Assembly: GCA_025362415.1 (NCBI GenBank)
Contig: JANYGM010000246.1
Coordinates: 1-7,614 of the forward strand
Direction of reading: 5' to 3'
Length of the DNA stretch: 7,614 nt
From: a bacterium
Lineage (GTDB): Bacteria; Bacteroidota; Bacteroidia; Cytophagales; Thermonemataceae
Numbering within the stretch: position 1 is the stretch's first letter; each line of letters opens with the position of its first letter. Positions 1 through 5,257 of the stretch are shown piece after piece. The position numbers and the translations under genes were made by a program. The notes under the pieces were generated by a model. It did no database searches and was not told the origin of the DNA. It saw only the letters and a list, made by a program, of their open reading frames with translations.

Positions 1-11
1 ATGTTATGAAA

Positions 12-135
12 ATGTATTTGTAGAGCCGTTGCTTGCAACGGCTTAGCGTAGAAAATTGTATTTAATCCAATTCAAGAATAATGCGTTTATTTGCCGTTTA
101 GACGTTGCAAGCAACGTCTCTACAAACAAATACAT
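12..135. repeat. Nested inverted-repeat block with two GTTGC/GCAAC palindromes
   Basis: Two short palindromes share the core GTTGC-(TT or AA)-GCAAC. The first is at 25-42, with 8-bp arms gccgttgc/gcaacggc. The second is at 100-119, with 9-bp arms agacgttgc/gcaacgtct. An outer inverted repeat encloses them: 12-25 (atgtatttgtagag) pairs with 118-135, apart from a 4-base insertion. The right arm can also fold locally, since aaatacata (128-136) pairs with tatgtattt (142-150). GTAGAGACGTTGC-type palindromes are common dispersed intergenic repeats in several bacterial groups (general knowledge). No coding frame crosses this stretch. Confidence 0.75.
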
Positions 136-180
136 AAAAAATATGTATTTATGCCACCTTAGACGAGAAATTAACATTAC

Positions 181-232
181 TGCCCCAGCCCCCTCCTTTA
201 AAGGCTAGCATCTTGCTAGGGCTAGGGGTGGT
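181..232. repeat. C-rich/G-rich intergenic repeat
   Basis: The left side is rich in C (ccccagcccc) and the right side holds gggctagggg, so the ends are imperfect inverted copies. Inside are a 10-bp palindrome, cctttaaagg (195-204), and a small hairpin, ctagca/tgctag (205-210 with 214-219). The composition differs sharply from the AT-rich surroundings. It resembles dispersed 'ccccctcctttaaagg' repeats known from Bacteroidota and cyanobacterial intergenic DNA. That family resemblance is recalled, not searched. Confidence 0.6.
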
Positions 233-236
233 TTTT

Positions 237-254
237 AGTTTTTATTTAAAAACT
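237..254. repeat. Small AT-rich hairpin
   Basis: agttttta (237-244) and taaaaact (247-254) form a perfect 8-bp inverted repeat around a 2-nt centre. It directly follows the C-rich repeat. It is weak thermally and may have no function. Confidence 0.4.
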
Positions 255-286
255 GTCCATAGTATTGATGATTATAGTTTTGGTAA

Positions 287-309
287 TTTGCTACCGTACA
301 CAGTTTTAA
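287..309. repeat. Solo copy of the flank of the twin-hairpin element
   Basis: These 23 bases match 7458-7480 with one mismatch (position 302, a instead of t). The shared part includes ttgctaccgtacac and gttttaa. At 7458 this sequence leads into a 20-bp hairpin, but here no hairpin or conserved core follows. The copy is either a remnant of the element or a target-like half-site. In addition, aaaactgt (249-256) and acagtttt (300-307) form an 8-bp inverted repeat around it. Confidence 0.65.
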
Positions 310-344
310 TTTGAGATTAAATCATTCTAATTCCTTGATAATCA

Positions 345-471
345 ATGAAAAAGAGAATAATGTTTCATTATATTTATTGATATAGGACTTGTAGGCATAC
401 TTTTTATTGCTATTTTAGGTTTTATTTTGTGGGATAGACGTACCACAGTAAAACCTGTGGAACCAAAGTAA
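345..471 (+). pseudogene. Frameshifted small single-pass membrane protein
   Basis: An ATG at 345 opens MKKRI and then, in the same frame, stops at 378-380. Skipping one base at 360 joins a frame open from 361 to the TAA at 469-471. The joined product is 41 residues: a lysine/arginine-rich start, a hydrophobic stretch (CFIIFIDIGLVGILFIAILG and a few more, about residues 6-28), then a charged tail, WDRRTTVKPVEPK. The two halves fit so well (positive N-terminus, one membrane helix, DRR stop-transfer, hydrophilic tail) that a single-base insertion in a small membrane protein gene is the simplest reading. A sequencing error is also possible. There is no slippery heptamer, so programmed frameshifting is unlikely. 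The family is not recognised. It ends 42 bases before the regulator start. Confidence 0.45.
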
Positions 472-481
472 CAACACTTGA

Positions 482-508
482 AATTCACACCTCACACTTC
501 ACACCTCA
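482..508. repeat. Short CAC-rich leader repeat before the regulator start
   Basis: The leader reads as near-tandem units: ttcacacct (484-492), cacact, then ttcacacct (499-507). No Shine-Dalgarno sequence is visible, which is usual in Bacteroidota. A comparable run rich in CACTA precedes the next gene (2080-2113). The low-structure, G-poor leader may help ribosome access, which is inference. Confidence 0.4.
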
Positions 509-513
509 AAAAG

Positions 514-1956
514 ATGTCTGAAATAAATAAAATTTTGATTGTTGATGATGATGAAGATATTTTGATGGCAGCAAAAATGTTCCTCAAAAAACACGTTAAA
601 AACATCACAATAGAACAAAATCCGCAAAAAATCCCTTTTCTGCTCAACCAAGATAAATATGATGTTATTTTGCTTGATATGAATTTTAATGACGACACTA
701 CAAGCGGAAAAGAGGGTTTTCATTGGCTTTCTGAAATTATTTCACGTGTTCCAAATGCCGTAGTGATTATGATTACGGCATTTGGAGACGTAGAAATGGC
801 GGTGCGTGCCTTAAAAGAAGGTGCAACGGATTTTGTGCTGAAACCTTGGCAAAATGAAAAACTTTTAGCTACTATTTCTGCTGCTGCTAGGCTTAGTGCC
901 TCTTATCAAGAAGTTTCTGCACTCACACAAACCAATAAGCAACTTGTCAATACCCTTCATAATCAGCCTTTTGTGGAAATGTTGGGGAATAGTGAAGGCA
1001 TCAAAAAAGTATATCATTTGATAGAAAAAGTAGCTAAAACTGATGCAAATGTGCTTATTTTGGGAGAAAATGGTACAGGAAAAGAACTTGTGGCTCGTGC
1101 CATACACAGGCATTCTTTGCGTACAGATAAGGCGTTTGTAGGGGTGGATATGGGCGCAGTAAGTGAAACATTGTTTGATAGTGAGCTTTTTGGACACAAA
1201 AAAGGTGCTTTTACAGATGCAAAAGATGACCGTATTGGTTGGTTTGAGGTAGCAAAAGGTGGTACACTTTTTTTGGACGAAATAGGAAATTTGCCCCTCA
1301 CGCATCAGGCAAAACTGCTTGCAGTTCTTCAAAATAGAGAAATAAAGCCTTTGGGAGCATCAAAAACAGTTTCTATTGATATTCGTTTGTTGTGTGCTAC
1401 TAATATGAACCTTGCAGAAATGGTCAATAAAGGTGATTTTAGGCAAGATTTGCTGTATAGAATGAATACTGTTGAGATTTTTTTGCCACCTTTGCGTGAG
1501 CGCAAAAGTGATATTCCTGTTTTGGCAGAGAATTTTTTGCAAAAATATGCCAGAAAATACAAGAAAAATATTGAGAAAATCCACCCAGAAACTATCCAAA
1601 AACTCCAAAATTACAACTTTCCAGGAAATATTAGGGAGCTACAACACGCCATAGAACGTGCCGTCATTATGAGTGAAGAAAATCAACTTTTGCCAGATGA
1701 TTTTTTCTTCCTAATCAACCAAAAACATCAGCAAAAAACTACTTCTAATCAAATTGATAATGTTTTTAGTAATATTTCTACTACTATTTTATCACCAGAA
1801 AATCCTCAAAATAGTGCCTTAAATTTAGATGATTTGGAGCGTGAAACCATTGAAAAAGCCATAGAAAAACATACAGGAAATATCTCAAAAGCAGCCAAAG
1901 AACTTGGGCTAACTCGTGCCTCACTTTATAGAAGATTAGAAAAATATGGACTTTAA
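514..1956 (+). CDS. NtrC-family sigma-54-dependent response regulator
   Basis: This is a cytoplasmic two-component regulator that activates RNA polymerase carrying sigma-54. I chose the ATG at 514 (480 residues) over the in-frame TTG at 478, because the receiver domain begins at once with MSEINKILIVDDDED.
Receiver domain, about 5-125: acidic pocket D11-D13, phospho-acceptor D55 (ILLD), T88 and K110.
AAA+ domain, about 158-400: Walker A GENGTGKE (184-191), loop GAFTDA (231-236), Walker B TLFLDE (251-256), sensor I around LLCATN, arginine-finger segment FRQDLLYRMN (309-318), and sensor II PGNIREL (370-376).
C-terminal Fis-type helix-turn-helix, about 445-480, with NISKAAKELGLTRASLYRRL.
The length is normal for the family. 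The sigma-54 contact loop is GAFTDA rather than GAFTGA, a variant common in this phylum. No histidine kinase lies in the window, so the partner and target genes are unknown. Confidence 0.96.
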   Translation: MSEINKILIVDDDEDILMAAKMFLKKHVKNITIEQNPQKIPFLLNQDKYDVILLDMNFNDDTTSGKEGFHWLSEIISRVPNAVVIMITAFGDVEMAVRALKEGATDFVLKPWQNEKLLATISAAARLSASYQEVSALTQTNKQLVNTLHNQPFVEMLGNSEGIKKVYHLIEKVAKTDANVLILGENGTGKELVARAIHRHSLRTDKAFVGVDMGAVSETLFDSELFGHKKGAFTDAKDDRIGWFEVAKGGTLFLDEIGNLPLTHQAKLLAVLQNREIKPLGASKTVSIDIRLLCATNMNLAEMVNKGDFRQDLLYRMNTVEIFLPPLRERKSDIPVLAENFLQKYARKYKKNIEKIHPETIQKLQNYNFPGNIRELQHAIERAVIMSEENQLLPDDFFFLINQKHQQKTTSNQIDNVFSNISTTILSPENPQNSALNLDDLERETIEKAIEKHTGNISKAAKELGLTRASLYRRLEKYGL

Positions 1957-1957
1957 T

Positions 1958-1988
1958 AATTGTGAATTTTAAATTGTGAATTGTGAAT
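1958..1988. repeat. AATTGTGAA short repeat, three units
   Basis: aattgtgaa occurs at 1958-1966, 1972-1980 and 1979-1987, directly after the regulator stop codon. The reverse form, ttcacaat, recurs at 4596-4603 and 5170-5177. Such short runs are frequent between Bacteroidota genes and probably arise by slippage. No terminator hairpin is visible here. Confidence 0.55.
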
Positions 1989-2034
1989 GAATACAAAAAA
2001 TGCAATTTTATTCTAATTTATCCAAAACCTTTTT

Positions 2035-2042
2035 TAAATTTG
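2035..2042 (+). promoter_or_regulatory. Possible Bacteroidota -7 box (TAAATTTG)
   Basis: TAAATTTG fits the TAnnTTTG -7 consensus of the primary sigma factor in Bacteroidota. I see no clear TTTG/TTG at the usual -33 distance upstream, so support is partial. It would give a leader of about 70 bases before the ATG at 2118. The rest of the 1957-2117 gap holds the AATTGTGAA repeat and a CACTA-rich leader (2080-2113). Confidence 0.35.
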
Positions 2043-2117
2043 TGTGATAATTTGTAATCTAATTTTCAATATTTTGTATTTCACTAAACACTACTCACTA
2101 TTTCACTACACACTAAA

Positions 2118-3140
2118 ATGGACGAACAACAGCGACTTGATGCTTATATGAAGCAAGTATTAAGCATCAAAAACAAACGTGAAAATGACCAAGTTAAGCT
2201 AGATTATGCAGATATTGTGAAAGATATGGGGTTTTCGCAAGAAGATTTGGCTGCTATTGATACAGAATTTAGGAAAGCTAAAGAACTTGGGCGTGGTTAT
2301 GTGGCACATCAGCAGGCTGATGATGCTATTGAGGCACTTTCTCGTGCTTATGCCCTGCGCCCAGATGATGAAATTACGTTGCAACTGCTTTCGGAAGCCT
2401 ACGGAATAAAATATATCCAAACTAATGAGCAAACTTATAAAACAAATTCTGAAGAATTTGCTCGTGCTTGCCTTGCCATTAACCCAAACAATCAGTCTGC
2501 TTTTCAGATAATACAATCTTTGCGTGAAACACCTCAAAGCCAAACACAATGGGGGAGAATTGCTATTATTGGTGCTATTGTGGGTGGAATTGGTTTTGGA
2601 GGATATTCTTTGGTCAAATCTCCAAAAACTTCCAATAAACAGAATACTACTGAAATTGTTACACCTAATACACCTGATACGCCCAAAGAAAACAAAACCA
2701 ATACTTTTGGCGTTTTTGTGAGTTCAAAAGGTGATGCTACGACTATCAAAATTGTTGATGGTGAAGTGGTTACACAAAAAAGCAACCTCAAAAGCAAAGC
2801 AAAAAATAGTGAAAAACGTAAATATGATGATGCTTCTGGAAAGGTTATTTATGAAGTAAAATACAAAGATGAAGGCTTCAAAATGCGTACAGAAGGAGAT
2901 AAATTGCTTTGGAAGGTAAAAATTTCTGGAGATAAAATCAGAATTTCGGATAATGAAGAAGGTAAAAATGCCTATGAAATAAAGAAAAAAGACAATAAAT
3001 TTAAGATTTCTCAAAATGGTAAAGATTTGCAAGAAGTCAAAAAAGAAGGTTCTTTTGGTAATGCTATCATAGAATTAAACAAAATCCCATTGGCAGAACG
3101 TGAAGTTTTGATAGGTGAAATGCTGCTTAAAGGGATTTGA
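2118..3140 (+). CDS. TPR-like, single-pass membrane protein with C-terminal beta repeats
   Basis: I do not recognise a named family. The 340-residue protein has three parts.
Residues 1-140 are helical and look TPR-like: YVAHQQADDAIEALSRAYAL then RPDDEITLQLLSEAYG (61-95), with a second unit ending CLAINPNNQSAFQIIQSL (118-135).
A glycine-rich hydrophobic segment, IAIIGAIVGGIGFGGYSLV (148-166), is a likely membrane helix. There is no N-terminal signal peptide, so the TPR part is probably cytoplasmic.
After a Thr/Pro/Asn linker (170-195), residues about 240-310 carry three to four lysine-rich units of about 20 residues: IYEVKYKDEGFKMRTEGDK, LLWKVKISGDKIRIS and AYEIKKKDNKFKISQNGKD. They look like a tandem beta-meander or leaf-type repeat outside the membrane.
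It follows the regulator on the same strand after 161 bases, but a shared role is not shown. The ATG at 2118 is the first in frame and no SD is visible. Confidence 0.8.
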   Translation: MDEQQRLDAYMKQVLSIKNKRENDQVKLDYADIVKDMGFSQEDLAAIDTEFRKAKELGRGYVAHQQADDAIEALSRAYALRPDDEITLQLLSEAYGIKYIQTNEQTYKTNSEEFARACLAINPNNQSAFQIIQSLRETPQSQTQWGRIAIIGAIVGGIGFGGYSLVKSPKTSNKQNTTEIVTPNTPDTPKENKTNTFGVFVSSKGDATTIKIVDGEVVTQKSNLKSKAKNSEKRKYDDASGKVIYEVKYKDEGFKMRTEGDKLLWKVKISGDKIRISDNEEGKNAYEIKKKDNKFKISQNGKDLQEVKKEGSFGNAIIELNKIPLAEREVLIGEMLLKGI

Positions 3141-3156
3141 TACATAACTTAAATAA

Positions 3157-3345
3157 GTAATGTGTTGCAAATAAATTCCTACAATTTAACTAAGTTATTT
3201 TTTTAACCGCAAAGATGCAAAGTGAAGGCGCAAAGAATGCAAAGAAATACAAAAGAAACAGTAATAACCTTGCTTTCTTTGCGTGTATTTAAACTTTGCG
3301 CCTTGCGGTAAGAAGAAAATTAGGAAGTTATTTGCAATGTATTAC
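3157..3345. mobile_element. MITE-like palindromic element with CGCAAAG repeats
   Basis: A 189-bp non-coding element fills the gap after the 2118-3140 gene. Its ends are long imperfect inverted repeats: 3157-3187 (starting gtaatgtgttgcaaataa) against 3316-3345 (ending ttatttgcaatgtattac). Inside, accgcaaagatgcaaag and further CGCAAAG-like units (3206-3250) pair imperfectly with ctttgcgtgtatttaaactt and gcgccttgcggt (3277-3309). The inner part recurs at 7341-7460. CGCAAAG repeats of this kind are widespread between Bacteroidota genes (general knowledge). It encodes no transposase, and I see no clear target-site duplication. Confidence 0.75.
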
Positions 3346-3368
3346 TAGTGCAGGTATGCTAAAATAAC

Positions 3369-3401
3369 AAAAGAGGGTATCCTTTTGGGACACCCTCTTT
3401 T
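3369..3401 (-). terminator. Rho-independent terminator of the ice-binding gene
   Basis: aaaagagggtatcc (3369-3382) pairs with 3388-3401 over 14 bp with one A/C mismatch, around a 5-nt loop. Read on the minus strand, the stem is followed by a T-rich run (cttttgttatttt). It lies 16 bases past the stop codon of the minus-strand gene. The right arm also ends in several T on the plus strand, so it may work in both directions between the convergent genes. Confidence 0.85.
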
Positions 3402-3417
3402 ATCTAAAAAAATAACT

Positions 3418-4293
3418 TTACAATGGTCTAACAATTGTATTGCTGTTTAAAGTAACTGCTGCAATACGTGCAAGCAAACGACCTTCAACTGCTGCACCTG
3501 AATTTACTGAAATTGATTGGTCAGCCATTATGTTACCTTTAAAAACAGAGGTAGTTCCAAGCGTAGCTGAAGTACCTACTTGCCAAAAGATATTTTTAGC
3601 TAATGCACCACCAGTTAAAAAGATTTTACGACCTGAAGTAGTATTCAAAGAAGATGCTATTTGAATGATAAAAGTGGCATTTGCATTTCCTCTTGCATCA
3701 AATGTAAGGTCGCCAGAAGAGATTTCAAGTGCTCCTGATGATTTGTAAAGCCCAGGAGTGAGTGTAAGCCCACCAATGTTTCCTGCAAGAAGTACAATGT
3801 CAGTTGCAGTACGACCAGCAGCTTCGTTGTAAGCTGTTGTTAAATCACCTTTTGCAGCAGTAAGTCCTACTGCATCAGGTACAGAACCCGCAGGACCAGT
3901 TGCATCTACTGTATAAACTGTTCCAGTAATTTCAGTAGGTCCAAATCCTGTAATCCCACTACCTGCTGCTGGGCTTAACCCAATATTTCCTGTGATTGCA
4001 GAAGCAGGAACATTTGATACCAACGAACCAGCCAAAACTACAAAATTACCTGCAGTACGTAGATTTATTCCAGCTTGTACTGTTGTTTGAGGAATTATTA
4101 CAACTGGAGGGATTACTATAACTGTGTTAGGGTTTATAGTAGGATACGTAATAGGATATGTAGGAGGACCAACAGGTTGTGTAGCAGGTGTTACAACAGG
4201 CGTTACAGAAGCTCCACCATTATTGTCTTTTTTACAACCAGAAAAAATGATAGAAGCAGTTGCAAAAGTAAGTAATACGTTTTTTATGTTCAT
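3418..4293 (-). CDS. Lipid-anchored DUF3494-type ice-binding protein
   Basis: The protein is an ice-binding (antifreeze-like) beta-helix protein of the DUF3494 family. These proteins bind ice planes and act outside the cell, limiting recrystallisation or attaching cells to ice. I start at the ATG at 4293 (291 residues). It directly begins a lipoprotein signal, MNIKNVLLTFATASIIFSGC, with Cys20 as the lipidation site. An upstream in-frame ATG at 4329 would bury this signal. A Pro/Thr-rich tether (about 31-70) leads to the domain at about 75-291. Family hallmarks are visible: ITGNIGLSPAAGSGITGF, GDLTFDARGNANATFIIQI, a GGALAKNIFWQVGTSATLGT segment, FKGNIMADQSISVNSGAAVEGRLLAR, and a final VTLNSNTI. 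CKKDN after the lipobox may mark export to the outer-membrane surface, which is inference. DUF3494 genes are known to spread horizontally. No TAnnTTTG box was found upstream. Confidence 0.94.
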   Translation of the reverse strand: MNIKNVLLTFATASIIFSGCKKDNNGGASVTPVVTPATQPVGPPTYPITYPTINPNTVIVIPPVVIIPQTTVQAGINLRTAGNFVVLAGSLVSNVPASAITGNIGLSPAAGSGITGFGPTEITGTVYTVDATGPAGSVPDAVGLTAAKGDLTTAYNEAAGRTATDIVLLAGNIGGLTLTPGLYKSSGALEISSGDLTFDARGNANATFIIQIASSLNTTSGRKIFLTGGALAKNIFWQVGTSATLGTTSVFKGNIMADQSISVNSGAAVEGRLLARIAAVTLNSNTIVRPL

Positions 4294-4380
4294 TGTGATA
4301 GATTTTAGATTGTGAAAGAATTTCCACACTGCAAAATTGCAACAAATCCCACAATAAGGTGTTATGTAATTCTACAAAAA

Positions 4381-4414
4381 AGTTACACAATTCTAGAAAT
4401 AAATTACTGTAACT
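4381..4414. promoter_or_regulatory. Inverted repeat upstream of the ice-binding gene
   Basis: agttaca (4381-4387) and tgtaact (4408-4414) form a perfect 7-bp inverted repeat 28 bases apart centre to centre. It lies 88-121 bases upstream of the ice-binding start. A direct repeat, aaggtgttatgta, flanks it at 4357-4369 and 4423-4435. Operator function is a guess. The remaining 4294-4514 gap also holds a 7-bp hairpin, tagataa/ttatcta (near 4436-4458), and tttctctct/agagagaaa (4474-4482 with 4497-4505). I see no other gene there. Confidence 0.3.
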
Positions 4415-4514
4415 ATTTAGAGAAGGTGTTATGTATAGATAATTTCCTGCCTTATCTAACAACAAACGAAGTATTTCTCTCTGTATTTTTATTTTGAGAG
4501 AGAAACAATACAAT

Positions 4515-4603
4515 TTTTCCAAGAAAAAGTAGATAGTGCTAGCGAAGTTTTGCGTACTGTTGGACTTCCCAAAAGAACAATAAATTTATAACAAATTCAC
4601 AAT
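4515..4603 (+). repeat. 89-bp direct repeat, left copy
   Basis: The stretch matches 5089-5177 at 87 of 89 positions, with a fixed offset of 574 bases. It covers the 3' end of a small gene, its stop codon and the 14 bases after it. It stops exactly at the AT of the ATG at 4602. The two copies bracket the two-gene cassette 4602-5165. Confidence 0.95.
4517..4591 (+). pseudogene. Decapitated copy of the 53-residue gene
   Basis: The frame reads FQEKVDSASEVLRTVGLPKR then TINL and a TAA at 4589-4591. This equals residues 30-53 of the protein encoded at 5004-5165, with one N-to-S change and one silent change. Upstream in the same frame there is no ATG before a stop at 4457-4459, and the bases no longer resemble the intact gene. 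It is therefore a 3' remnant, probably left by loss of most of a tandem cassette. The low divergence suggests a recent event or ongoing gene conversion. Confidence 0.85.
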
Positions 4604-4991
4604 GTTTATTAGCGAAGGAACAAAAGGCAAAATCCCTAAATTAATTAAATTTAGTGAAACCTCACTCAAAGGATTTTATAATCTTGCCTTTGGTGATAAA
4701 GATATAGAAACAGGCGAAATAAATGATATTGTCGTTTCAAATAATGGAGATAGTGTTCAAGTTTTAGCCACTATTGTTTCTGCAGTTTATGCTTTTACTA
4801 ATGTTGAAAAGGAGGCTTGGATTTATGCAACAGGGAGTACAAAAGCACGAACAAGGCTTTACAGAATGGGAATAACTAAATATTTTGACGAAATCATGCA
4901 AGATTTTGTTATATTTGGACTGAAAAATAACCAATGGCAAGAATTTGAAAAACAAACAGAATATACTGCTTTTGTAGTCCAACGAAAATAA
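4602..4991 (+). CDS. DUF6934-like protein of unknown function
   Basis: The 129-residue protein has no signal peptide or membrane segment and should be cytoplasmic. From memory, its pattern resembles the Bacteroidota family DUF6934: SEGTKGKIPKLIKF (4-17), YNLAFGDKD (26-34), IVVSNNGDSVQVLATIVSAV (43-62), then the strongest block, ATGSTKARTRLYRMGI (76-91), and IFGL near the end. The Arg-rich ARTRLYRMG block is the best candidate functional site. No biochemical role is known to me. Family members that I recall start with roughly 15-20 extra residues, and here the ATG falls exactly where the direct repeat ends. The N-terminus may therefore be trimmed. The next small gene begins 12 bases later, so the two are almost surely co-transcribed. 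No promoter box was identified. Confidence 0.75.
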   Translation: MFISEGTKGKIPKLIKFSETSLKGFYNLAFGDKDIETGEINDIVVSNNGDSVQVLATIVSAVYAFTNVEKEAWIYATGSTKARTRLYRMGITKYFDEIMQDFVIFGLKNNQWQEFEKQTEYTAFVVQRK

Positions 4992-5003
4992 AATTTTACA
5001 AAT

Positions 5004-5165
5004 ATGAAATCAATAAAAGAGTTAAACGAGCAAAAATTGCCTATTGTACGTATCAATAAATCTTTGGAAAAATATGTTAAAATGCCAATTTTCCAAGAAA
5101 AAGTAGATAGTGCTAACGAAGTTTTGCGTACTGTCGGACTTCCCAAAAGAACAATAAATTTATAA
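5004..5165 (+). CDS. Small partner protein of the DUF6934-like gene (53 residues)
   Basis: The ORF begins at an ATG 12 bases after the preceding stop and encodes 53 residues: MKSIKELNEQKLPIVRINKS, a central LEKYVKMPIFQEKVDSANEV, then LRTVGLPKRTINL. It is charged and predicted helical, with no membrane segment. That it is real is supported by the tight spacing after the upstream gene. A second copy of its 3' end, kept in frame with only one amino-acid change and one silent change, lies upstream of the cassette. The family has no name known to me. The two-gene layout (a small basic protein next to a compact conserved protein) resembles toxin-antitoxin or immunity pairs, but nothing in the sequence proves that. 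Confidence 0.8.
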   Translation: MKSIKELNEQKLPIVRINKSLEKYVKMPIFQEKVDSANEVLRTVGLPKRTINL

Positions 5166-5177
5166 CAAATTCACAAT
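5089..5177 (+). repeat. 89-bp direct repeat, right copy
   Basis: This is the intact counterpart of 4515-4603. It covers the last 24 codons and stop of the 53-residue gene and a few bases beyond. Differences from the left copy are g/a at 4542/5116 and t/c at 4561/5135. Recombination between the copies would delete or amplify a 574-bp unit containing both cassette genes. Confidence 0.95.
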
Positions 5178-5196
5178 AAAAATCTATTTTCTGACG

Positions 5197-5235
5197 TATA
5201 TTTGTAGATTTTTCGTCAATTTTTCGTTAAATTTG
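5197..5235 (+). promoter_or_regulatory. Promoter boxes of the BatA-type gene
   Basis: Two perfect TAnnTTTG boxes are present: TATATTTG (5197-5204) and TAAATTTG (5228-5235). The TTTG of the first lies 23 bases before the second, within the spacing seen for -33/-7 pairs in Bacteroidota. The second box as -7 would start transcription near 5242, about 16 bases before the ATG. The first could alternatively be a -7 box itself. Confidence 0.55.
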
Positions 5236-5257
5236 TATTTTACATCAAAAATATTCA

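Noticed and set aside
478..513. In-frame TTG start giving 12 extra residues on the response regulator
   Set aside because: The receiver domain starts directly after the ATG at 514, and the extra residues come from the CAC-rich leader repeat.
1204..1221. GAFTDA instead of GAFTGA in the sigma-54 contact loop as a sign of lost activity
   Set aside because: This variant is, as far as I know, usual in Bacteroidota regulators of this type, and all other ATPase motifs are intact.
865..1332. Long open frame on the minus strand within the response regulator gene
   Set aside because: It lies wholly antisense to a well-supported gene, is rich in Cys/Phe/Lys as expected of shadow translation, and shows no domain.
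3203..3309. CGCAAAG units as a CRISPR array
   Set aside because: The units are short, irregular, without spacers of even length, and arranged as an inverted rather than direct repeat.
3440..3664. Plus-strand open frame opposite the ice-binding gene
   Set aside because: It is the shadow of the DUF3494 coding sequence and has no independent support.
4294..4329. Upstream ATG of the ice-binding gene at 4329
   Set aside because: It would place 12 residues before a perfect lipoprotein signal peptide. The ATG at 4293 fits the signal and is preceded by the same tcaca context as the ATG at 4602.
4474..4505. tttctctct/agagagaaa hairpin as a terminator
   Set aside because: No T-run follows the stem on either strand, and no gene ends just before it.
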